Assembly: GCA_013115125.1 (NCBI GenBank)
Contig: JABANN010000021.1
Span: forward strand, 1 to 64,000
DNA: 64,000 nucleotides
Direction of reading: 5' to 3'
Source: Perkinsus olseni
Taxonomy: Eukaryota; Perkinsozoa; Perkinsida
Below, piece by piece: positions 54,744-62,395 of this stretch. The notes below the pieces were generated by a model. The model worked only from the letters and a program-made list of their open reading frames with translations, did not search any database and had not been told where the DNA came from. Made by a program: the position numbers and the translations under genes. The stretch's first letter is position 1, and every line of letters begins with the position of its first letter.

Positions 54744-55119
54744 GACAGATCATCATAATCCCGACACTGTGCCTCTTTCCTCAATAATAAAGTGGGTGCC
54801 ACAGGGTTCAAAGGGGCACTACTCGGCATAGCTCTGAGCTCAACCTGAAGAGAAAGATACTCTGACCAGCAGGCAATACAATAATTCGACATGAATGGAG
54901 TATACCAACCACAAAGTAGTAATGTAAAGCAAATGGCTAGCAACGGAATGGAACGAAGAGAGAGTATACTTCTAGACAGACAGCCGATAACTGTGATGAG
55001 GAGTACCTTCGAGGAGCGAGTACCTCTGCCATTTTCTGAGCGAACAATAAATCGTCCATTTCTGTTTGACCATCGACGACGATCTCGTCGTCCTTCTTAA
55101 CGGCGGTTTGGGTGTCCAT
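53123..55119 (-). CDS. NAF1: NAF1-like H/ACA snoRNP assembly factor
   Basis: Box H/ACA RNP biogenesis chaperone. The start at 55119 gives MDTQTAVKKDDEIVVDGQTE; then a poly-Asp run (about 54697-54745), acidic and Ala/Lys-rich segments, VIEDDESDTADEEGETLIGS and the NAF1/GAR1-type core: GTIHSIVEKCIVVRGDDIAS, LDVESVLCDENRKVLGMIVE, TFGQ, SSLFVKRRNLFKDSTYFE. After APMYLVYPKNAVDE-like linkers the C-terminal third (53123-53700) is a Gly-Lys repeat (GKGKGKGKGKG) followed by YGKGVYWGGWEAPAWDWG and near-duplicate blocks GKGSWGGKGY(S/G)EG. It ends NWWGW. The basic Gly-rich tail probably replaces the RGG tails of relatives. Introns include 53752-53801, 54233-54296 and 54409-54459, each with a shared intron motif. 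Confidence 0.8.
53752..53801 (-). repeat. 50-nt NAF1 intron with A-box-like motif
   Basis: GTGACCAGCT to CTGCTCAG; TTTCGTGGCGC at 53770-53780 on minus, followed by GTGACG. Junction DDWTHEG to GNAIMDGG. Confidence 0.85.
54233..54296 (+). repeat. 64-nt NAF1 intron with exact B box, opposite strand
   Basis: The host intron (minus) is GTACTAAAAT to TTGAACCAG. On plus it reads GACCCGGGTTCGAATCCCAA at 54251-54270 followed by CATCCCGCACTCC. Exact GGTTCGANTCC. The T arm is nearly self-complementary, so orientation rests on the flanks. Confidence 0.8.
54409..54459. repeat. 51-nt NAF1 intron with shared 15-mer
   Basis: GTAGCCCGCT to GCCGATAG on minus. GAAAGGAGTGGTATG at 54432-54446 on plus is identical to 25659-25673 in a NAA15 intron and differs by one base from 62533-62547 in a MATE intron. 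Confidence 0.8.
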
Positions 55120-55249
55120 CAGTACTCAAGTCGAAGGAAGAAAGATGAATACGTTGACTGAGATCACACTTTAACCTTCCCAATATCGCGACCTGAATCT
55201 TCCTTGATCGACCCTAAGATCCACCAACGCACGGAAAATAATGGAAGAA

Positions 55250-55330
55250 TAGAAGACCCCGGGATCGAACCCGGGCGTTTTACAGAAGGCGAAGAAGCAG
55301 ATCAATATCTTCTCCTTTACCTCCGGAACC
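55250..55330 (-). repeat. tRNA-like sequence between NAF1 and the EDC4-like gene
   Basis: On minus: CGCCCGGGTTCGATCCCGGG (perfect 5-bp T stem) followed by GTCTTCTA. An upstream AGAAGAT could pair with GTCTTCT as an acceptor, but only about 32 nt lie between, too short for a normal cloverleaf. It may be a decayed tRNA or the intron of a 5' UTR. Confidence 0.5.
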
Positions 55331-55365
55331 TGTTATGCTATTATATCAAGTAATATAATTTATTA

Positions 55366-58059
55366 ATGTCTAGTACTAAAGTCGAGCACAAACCAGCAGC
55401 ATCAGCCGAGGCGGCGGTGGTGTCGAAGGAGGGAGAACATCACTCGCACAGTCGGGGGCATCACAAGAAGATAGGGGCAGCCAATCCAACCTTCAAGAAG
55501 CTATTCAATGATGGACGACCAGCGACTCTCTCTGATGAGGACACTCTCAGCTATGATACTTTGAAAGTGTATGGTCCAGGTAGTGAAGGGGGGGGGCTGC
55601 TGTTTATGTACAGGGCCAGGTCATGCAGACAACCCTTTGCCGGTGATGGGTTAGTATCATATAGTAGACGATATCCACTCATATCGAATTGCAGAAGGGG
55701 TTGGTGGACTGTCTATTATGATGATGATGATGTCTTCAGCGATACGAGCTGCATTGCAGACCGACATACAGACGAAGATGCTGCCTGAGATTACTGGAGA
55801 GAAGACGGCCGAGGTACGTTCAATCGATTTATCTACGCATGAGTTTTTCTGCTCAGACGACTCAGCACCTAGCGCAGTTGGTTGGAAGCATGCAGGCTAC
55901 CATTTACCGCTCCGTAGCACATATGGTGATGGACGAGACTTTTGTCAAGAAGATTGCCTCTGAGATGGACAGAGGCACTTCTGAGGCGGCGTCCAGTGGA
56001 CAGGTACTACGCCCATCCCGGGATGGGGAGGTGACCTCGCGGTAAAGGCTTGATCTGTCCGATAGGGGTGAGGTCAAAATCATTCATCATCGATTATTCT
56101 GTTCAACGGCCTGTTGGAGGCTCTGTGACTGACTTGCTCGTGATTCATTCTCAACGGGATACTACTATGGGTGAAATTACTCGTTCATATTACGGAGGAT
56201 TGGTACGATTACCAACTTGGTAATCGTACCACTCCTCCGTGATTTCAATGAGCAGGGCCCAGTTGGACGCTGTGTGACTGACTTGATCGGAATTAGGTCG
56301 GGAGCAGCAGCAGCAGCAGGTGGGGTGTTGGCTTAGGTTAAGAGTGCTCTGCAAACGGCATTGGACACCGAGTTGGAGAAGTCTCTTTCCAACGAGCTCA
56401 GGCAGCGACTTGTGCCGGCCATGCTTGATTGTGTGGACTCTCTAACGTAATGACCTATTCCGTATCTGCCACGTGCAACCAGAAGATACCCTTCCTTTTT
56501 TTTCAGATTGAAGGTTACAGCAGATCAGTCAACTCAAGTGGAGGAACTCCGCGAAGCTCTGGATTCATCTCAGAAAACAGTACCCGTCTCACAGCCTACT
56601 CTAACCATCACGCTGCCACGTTTCAGATCTCGTTGTTGTCCAGCAGATGCAAAAGTTTGGAGGATCGCGTTCGCAGCCTTGCTCAGTAGTGCGAGCTCAG
56701 ACCGCTCAGGGATGTTATCGAAATCTTCAGGAAGCAGCAGTTCGCGGGCAGTAGAATCGACTCGCAGCTAGCGGAGGCGGTTAAGGAGTTACGAGCTCTC
56801 GACAAAGTAACAGGCTCTGTTACCCGCGCAAGTTCGATCCCGGCGATTGTCGTTATTTCAGGATGCGGATTTCGCAAGGCAGTTCGACACGAGTGCTCTC
56901 TCGCCGGACCTTCCCAGCCAATCTGAGGCTGAGATAGCTGACCAGGTAGCGGGGTGCGTCCGGTCATACCACACTGCTCGTAACTTCTAGTCGTGAAGTT
57001 AGTCTGCTACGGCAGTTCAAACTGTTGATGAAGGTACTTGAGCAAGTGCGAGGGCAAGTCATAAGGCCGATGCTCGCTCAAATGAGAGAGCTTCAGGAGG
57101 TAAGTTTGCCGGGAGCCGTTGGCTATGTGAAGCTGGTGTCGCGGTAGTTCACCCGTACTCCATTCGGTAGGCTGCTGGTTCTATTCCTTCTGCGTTCGTT
57201 TCAGGAAATTAGAGCGATGAAAGGCACCGATGCCCAGAAGGATAGCGTCCCGTCAAGCCCTACCCTGCCCGGTAGCGATCCTGGTTCAATTCTCGGGTAG
57301 AACATATCTCCCTTCAGGATCCTCTGCTGCGGTTAGACGGCAGATGAATAAGCTGGTCGGCGAAGGAAAATGGGAGGATGCTTTCCAAACGGTCGTCAAG
57401 CATACATTGAAGGAAGTAAACTCGTCGGAGTGTACATACCGACTTTTGCGGAACCTCTCTGTAAATGTTGATGTACCTCTTAGGCCGAGGAGGCAGAGTC
57501 CCATCCAGAGTCTCGGCGGCGTCCTTATGAGGATCTCCTCCAAGAATTGCTCGACATGACCGCTTCCCAGCCTGAGCTGTGGCTTAGCCATCCCCTGCCT
57601 GACAGGACCGCCGCCCCCCTCTCCACCCGACCTGACTTGAAAGTCGAATTGAGTGAGGCTAGGTCGGATTCCCTCGGCAATGAATCTCCTCCCTTCAGTT
57701 GAAGCATTAACATTGCAGTTGCGGAGGCCAACAGAAGATGTGACCATTACAGTAGTAGACTCTAAGATGGATTGGTTACGTGAGCTAACCCTCTCACTGA
57801 GCAGCTCCTCCATCCGTGGTAGCATTCGAACCGGCCAGCATGGTGTCCACTATTGTTGTACTCAGGTATGCCGGAGGTAACGGAGTTGTTGAGTAAAACC
57901 ATCCGAGAGTTGAAGGGGCTGGAGCAAGATCCCGGCAGTTTTGTCAATTCCCGGAATATCCGAGAATCCGATACGGCGGTAGGCGGTGCTGTTGGCGAGG
58001 GGGCCTGCGATGTTTCACCTCCAGTCGTAGGCACAGAAGCTTCTATTGTCGAAGCTTAG
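55366..58059 (+). CDS. EDC4/Ge-1 C-terminal-like coiled-coil protein
   Basis: A multi-exon protein dominated by helices. The start at 55366 gives MSSTKVEHKPAASAEAAVVS with His-rich HSRGHHKK, then FKKLFNDGRPATLSDEDTLS. Later exons: AIRAALQTDIQTKMLPEITG, TTQHLAQLVGSMQATIYRSV, VKSALQTALDTELEKSLSNE, LKVTADQSTQVEELREALDS, ADFARQFDTSALSPDLPSQS, VRRQMNKLVGEGKWEDAFQT with LLRNL, and PYEDLLQELLDMTASQPELW. The last exon ends EASIVEA. The AF-rich C-terminal helices resemble EDC4/Ge-1, the decapping scaffold. No WD40 N-terminal domain is present here, so the match is partial and the name is tentative. At least three introns hold tRNA-like sequence. Confidence 0.5.
56193..56239. repeat. Palindrome, 23-bp arms, 1-nt loop, in an intron
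   Basis: CGGAGGATTGGTACGATTAC CAA, single C, then the return arm with one mismatch. It lies in the stretch from about 56014 to 56336, which I read as intronic, and is flanked by 24-bp near-repeats at 56113-56136 and 56262-56285 (22 of 24 identical). Confidence 0.9.
56807..56861 (+). repeat. 55-nt intron with B-box-like sequence
   Basis: GTAACAGGCT to TTATTTCAG; GCGCAAGTTCGATCCCGGCG lies at 56825-56844. Junction RALDK to DADFARQF. Confidence 0.7.
57100..57204 (+). repeat. 105-nt intron with nearly full tRNA-like sequence
   Basis: GTAAGTTTGCC to TCGTTTCAG; contains GGTGTCGCGGTAGTTCACCC and GGCTGCTGGTTCTATTCC. Shares short blocks with the NAA15 intron at 27498-27644. Confidence 0.6.
57272..57317 (+). 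repeat. 46-nt intron with B-box-like sequence
   Basis: GTAGCGATCC to CCCTTCAG; GATCCTGGTTCAATTCTCGG at about 57278-57297. Junction PTLPG to SSAAVRRQ. Confidence 0.75.
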
Positions 58060-58452
58060 CCTGATAATACGGTGTATGGAGGCTCTCATAAGATGATGAT
58101 GATGATGATCTCCCTTGTGTTTCTATGCCCTCGATAGAGCTGCTCAGTGTTGTTGCAGTTCAACATCCTGTGTCGATTTCAAAGGCTTAGGAGACTCATA
58201 CCGTTACGAAACGGTCGGCGTTCGCGGTGCCTTCTGTACGTTCGTACATTGCACGCATGCGCATATCGATCAGCCCCCTTTCGGGACATTGCTAGCCCCA
58301 GTTGTGTTTGCCTCCTTTTTTGTGACCCTTCTAGCCACACCGCTAGCTGATACGACCACCTCATTGTAGTTCAACCTGGGAATTATCAGAGTGTGGCGAT
58401 AGGTATCCATCGATTTCGTTTCAGTTCTCTTATTTGTCTGTAGTCGCGCCTT
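58060..58452. other. Spacer upstream of the phosphate transporter
   Basis: About 390 bp. A CGTTTCAG and a CTGTAG shortly before the ATG could be 5'-leader splice acceptors. Confidence 0.35.
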
Positions 58453-60498
58453 ATGATGTTGGCAATGAGGACTCCCTTTGTAGCGTCAGCCCTCCTGCCT
58501 GTCTTGGTCCATGGCCTGGCTAACCCCACTACCATCGCCGGTGACCTCTCCGCCTTCCAAAGCGGATTCTTATGGTTGGTGGTCCTGGGTTTCATCGTAG
58601 GCTTCATTATGGCCTATGGCATTGGTGCCAACGATGTGGCTAACTCCTTCTCGGCGGCGGTTGGGGCTAAATCGGTCACACTCAAGCAAGCAGTGATTCT
58701 CGCCGCGGTCTGCGAGATGGTCGGTGTTATTGGTATGGGTGCTGCAGTGACCGATACAGTTCGTAAAGGCATCCTTAACGGTGATTATTTCCTTTACAAC
58801 CCAGACCTGCTGATGCTGGCCATGTTCTCGGCCTTGACTGGTGCTGGGGCCTGGCTTGTTATCGCCACTATCATGTCCTTTCCGGTCTCCACTACGCACT
58901 CCATCATTGGGGGGTTGATAGGTGTTGGTATGTCCGTCAGCTACGAGGCTGTCGATTGGTTCTCTGTGCTGCTAATCATCGTATCTTGGATCACTTCACC
59001 CTTGTTGGCAGCCATTGTGGGCGGCAGTTGGTTCTTCTTGGTCCGTACCTTCATCCTCCGTAAGGGTGACAAAGCCGCCAAGTACTCCTTCCGGTTCTTC
59101 CCGATCCTTCTTCTCATTGTCTTCATCAGCGTCTGTCTGTTCATAGTGTTCAAGAACTCTCAAGAACAGATCAAGGCGTTCGCTACCAACTATCCTGGCT
59201 TCGCAGCCCTGGCTGCCATTGGTACGGGTGTTGTTTTGGCCTTCATCACTTACGTGGCGACCTATCGTCTGGTCAAGCGAAGGATTGCTGCCGCTCCTGA
59301 CGTTGTCGAGCTTCCATTGCCGGCTAACGCTTCGGTCAATAATTCTGCCGGCATGAGCGGCGGTAAATCATCGAGGGGTGGTGACGAGGAAGATGCCTGC
59401 TCGGGAGTGACGAGGGTTGGGGAGAGTCCTGTCCAGCCTAAGAAGAACAAGGTCGCCTTCAATCGTGATCTTCATTCTGAAGCTCGTGATGCTGATGCTA
59501 AGATCGCTGCCATACAGGACAATGCCGAGGTGTTCCCTCCGAAGGCTGAAGAGACCTTTGAGATCTTGCAGGTCGTCAGTGCTTCCTTCGCCTCGGTCAG
59601 CCACGGTGCTAATGACGTTGCCAATGCCATCGGCCCCATAGCATCTATATGGGGCATCTGGCAGACCTCTGATGTTGTGTCCAGTGTTGCCGTCCCAATG
59701 TGGATCTTGTTCTTTGGCGGCGCTGGTATTGTTATTGGTTTGCTAACCTATGGCTATAACGTTATCAGAACTGTCGGATGCAGTCTCATCAAGATCAGTC
59801 CGGCCCGAGGTTCATCTATCGAGCTCGGATCGGCGTGGGTTGTCCTTGTGGGCTCCAACCTCGGAATCCCTCTGTCGACTACTCACTGTATGGTCGGCTC
59901 TACCATTGGTGTTGGACTGTGTGAGAAGAATGGCAGGAAGAGTGTGAATTGGAGCCTCTTCCTGAAGATCGCCGGTGCTTGGGTCTTCACTCTCTTCTTT
60001 GCTGGTGTCACCTCGAGTGCTATTTTCGGCTTTATGTCGACGATTTATCATCCCATGCTCAGCGACGTGGTCTGCTCATCTGGTCAGAACTTCGTGGACT
60101 CCTACACAGGCATTACTAACGTCTCTCCGGCATACAGTACTGGCGGCGGCCTCTCGGCTGTCTTCCAGTCGATTGATGTGAACAGTGATGGGAGGCTGTC
60201 CATGGATGAGCTTGATGCTGCGGGCATGGGTGTTACCTCTGCAGATGGGAACTCGATCGAGGTCTATGGTGTTGATGGTGCTGACTATTTGACTGAAGAA
60301 GACTGGCTATCTTGGCGATGCGCTGGAAAGACAGAGTTGACAACTCTATCTAACCGTGTGTGCGAGCCACTCTGTGCTACTGGTTTCGCCCTGTCAGGGC
60401 CTCTCCAGTGCTCTTTGGTGACAGGAACGACTCCTTCCGGTGGTTACTCGCAGTCTGCATCACTATTGGTCCCTTCATGTCAGCCTATCAGTCGTTAA
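58453..60498 (+). CDS. PiT/PHO4-family phosphate transporter with C-terminal EF-hand
   Basis: A single-exon 681-residue sodium- or proton-coupled phosphate permease. Two PHO4 signature halves are visible: GANDVANSFSAAVGAKSVTL at about residues 57-76 and HGANDVANAIGPIASIW at about 382-398, each followed by helices and an STTHSIIGGLIGVG / STTHCMVGSTIGVG pair. About ten to twelve hydrophobic helices flank a hydrophilic central loop (about 280-375). An N-terminal hydrophobic stretch could be a signal sequence. After the last helix a lumenal or extracellular tail carries AVFQSIDVNSDGRLSMDEL, a canonical EF-hand loop (D-N-D-R-S-E pattern) at about 568-586, then a Cys-containing end. The EF-hand is not a usual part of this family. 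Codon use is smooth and there are no introns. Confidence 0.93.
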   Translation: MMLAMRTPFVASALLPVLVHGLANPTTIAGDLSAFQSGFLWLVVLGFIVGFIMAYGIGANDVANSFSAAVGAKSVTLKQAVILAAVCEMVGVIGMGAAVTDTVRKGILNGDYFLYNPDLLMLAMFSALTGAGAWLVIATIMSFPVSTTHSIIGGLIGVGMSVSYEAVDWFSVLLIIVSWITSPLLAAIVGGSWFFLVRTFILRKGDKAAKYSFRFFPILLLIVFISVCLFIVFKNSQEQIKAFATNYPGFAALAAIGTGVVLAFITYVATYRLVKRRIAAAPDVVELPLPANASVNNSAGMSGGKSSRGGDEEDACSGVTRVGESPVQPKKNKVAFNRDLHSEARDADAKIAAIQDNAEVFPPKAEETFEILQVVSASFASVSHGANDVANAIGPIASIWGIWQTSDVVSSVAVPMWILFFGGAGIVIGLLTYGYNVIRTVGCSLIKISPARGSSIELGSAWVVLVGSNLGIPLSTTHCMVGSTIGVGLCEKNGRKSVNWSLFLKIAGAWVFTLFFAGVTSSAIFGFMSTIYHPMLSDVVCSSGQNFVDSYTGITNVSPAYSTGGGLSAVFQSIDVNSDGRLSMDELDAAGMGVTSADGNSIEVYGVDGADYLTEEDWLSWRCAGKTELTTLSNRVCEPLCATGFALSGPLQCSLVTGTTPSGGYSQSASLLVPSCQPISR

Positions 60499-61246
60499 CT
60501 GGCGCTTCTTTGTTTATTGAGGATGGTTAGTGACGTTGTTATTTTCCTCTAATCAACGATTAGATTTTTACCACCATTGGCGTGCCGCGTCGCCGTCATT
60601 AAACTTATCACAATGTCGTATTATCATCATGATGATATCAATCTTCTGTACTCAGTAGTATGTTGGTAGATGTCAACGGCGATCGTTGTCTTAGTGTACC
60701 ACCAAAGTAGTTATGATGTCGAGCTGATGACCGGATGATGGCTACACACGTTGTACCACTTCCGTGCTTCTGAAGGAAAATCCTCTTATTACATATGGTG
60801 GTGTTGAGTTACTCCTCAGTTAGGGAAGGAAGATTTTGGAGATGGCTTCACGTTCTTGTACTCTGCTAGTGGTGTCTGCTGATGTGCTATACAGATTGGT
60901 TAGATTGTCAGGAGGGTAAGGTGTACGCTGAGCTTACTTCGTCGCAAAGAGTCTTCTTGAAGTGACGAGTCGCAAAATTTCACCGCTTAAATTTCTGGAC
61001 AGCACAGAAAGATCGACGGTGCGGATGCACAAGATCATCGGCCAACAGGCACGTATGATATTAGTTGATACGAGGCTTGATGTGAATTTTGTAATCGCAA
61101 CGGCGACGCTCTACCTGCCGTCCAGCCGAATGATGGTGTCACCCAACTGGTGACCCGGACGTGGCACTTAACTCAGAAGGGCAGAGCTAAAATGAAATTG
61201 AACGATAATAGTACAAAATAAATCCAAGTACGAGGCAACTACCAAA
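60499..61246. other. Convergent intergenic region
   Basis: About 750 bp between the 3' ends of the PiT and LEA2-like genes. AT-rich; nothing recognised. Confidence 0.4.
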
Positions 61247-61975
61247 TCATCGTTGATTGACAGAGTCTGGCATGGTGAGATTAAGAGCCGTGTTATTCAA
61301 TCGGGCTCGTTTGTGGCGAAGGTGAATATCGGAAGTTTTAACGCCTAGAAGACGCGCATCAAGAAAACCATCAAACTCAAGTTCTGTGATTCGACCACTC
61401 ATGACTTTATCTCGAAGAAGAGAGTAAACTGCCATCGAGGCAATCGGCCAAAACTGTCGCATGGTGATGTTGGTAGTGGAACGGGCGGGCAGGTGGACCT
61501 CGGGAAGATACGCTCGTCCGAGCTCATGTCGGGCCATCCTCTGGTTAGGGGAAAGCCGACCGTGTACCTCGAGGGTGAGACTCGTGCCCATAACGGATAG
61601 ATCGAAGAAGCCGTCATTGGTGATGTCGAGATCCATCACTGCACGCATGCACAACTCTGCCCGATCGTGAAGACTGCAGTCAGTCTTATTGGCGACCTCA
61701 AGCCGCCTAACAGCCCATCTTGTCTGATTTACCGCTTTCTCAGTGATGCTCTCCGAGAAGACAAAAACGAATAAGTAAACGGCGATGACGACGCTGAGGA
61801 AGACGGCGCAGATGACGGCTGACTTTCGGCTTCGATGGTCGGCAGTCGCAGCAGTATCACGGACACGATCATACACCTCTCGTGTTGAAGCCCTGAAGGC
61901 CTCAGGGATCGCCGGTACAGCAGTAGCAACCTTCTCAATCCCCTCCAGTAAGTTCAGGTTCTCGAGTTCAACCAT
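61247..61975 (-). CDS. Single-pass membrane protein, LEA2-like
   Basis: 242 residues, one exon. A cytosolic N part of about 50 residues is followed by a transmembrane helix AVICAVFLSVVIAVYLFVFV (about 53-72). The external part has DLDITNDGFFDLSVMGTSLT, VHGRLSP, LPEVHLPARSTTNITM and LDARLLGVKTSDIHLRHK. The alternation of a short beta-strand pattern with LPARSTTNI recalls the LEA2 / water-stress fold of membrane-anchored proteins. Several NxT/NxS sequons (NQT, NKT, NIT, NNT, NLT). Function unknown. Confidence 0.6.
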   Translation of the reverse strand: MVELENLNLLEGIEKVATAVPAIPEAFRASTREVYDRVRDTAATADHRSRKSAVICAVFLSVVIAVYLFVFVFSESITEKAVNQTRWAVRRLEVANKTDCSLHDRAELCMRAVMDLDITNDGFFDLSVMGTSLTLEVHGRLSPNQRMARHELGRAYLPEVHLPARSTTNITMRQFWPIASMAVYSLLRDKVMSGRITELEFDGFLDARLLGVKTSDIHLRHKRARLNNTALNLTMPDSVNQR

Positions 61976-62395
61976 GACGAGGTGGTTGACGCAGAGACTT
62001 CATCTGTCTCTTCGAGTGAACGAAAACGACATGTAAAAAGCGCGAGCCTTTACGATCGATTTACATTGTCAGTCGGAGGCAGGAAAGGTAAATTAATTTA
62101 TTTTCCGCAGGGCATAATTAGTGTTAGAATCCTCGCGTTACACTCGCGCACTGGGCTTATGTGAGTGGCTCTGCGGTCCGTGCCCTCGACAAGGCGGGTG
62201 GTTAACTTTGGAACCACAAGGAGAGAGAGGATTTCGGACGGAGCTTGGGGACGTTCAATGGCGGAACATTGATGGCGAATAGACAGTCGCCATAGGCCAG
62301 TTCCGCAATGATCAGGATTGCCTTTTCTGTATCTTACGTGAGCAACCTGAAGATACCTCTTGCTTTAGTTAGACGACAGAAGCTGCTTTATACCA
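61976..62395. other. Divergent promoter region LEA2-like / MATE
   Basis: About 420 bp; no gene. Both flanking genes start outward from it. Confidence 0.4.

Noticed and set aside
55262-55330. A functional tRNA gene on minus
   Set aside because: The T arm is perfect, but the body is too short and no D arm or anticodon stem can be formed.
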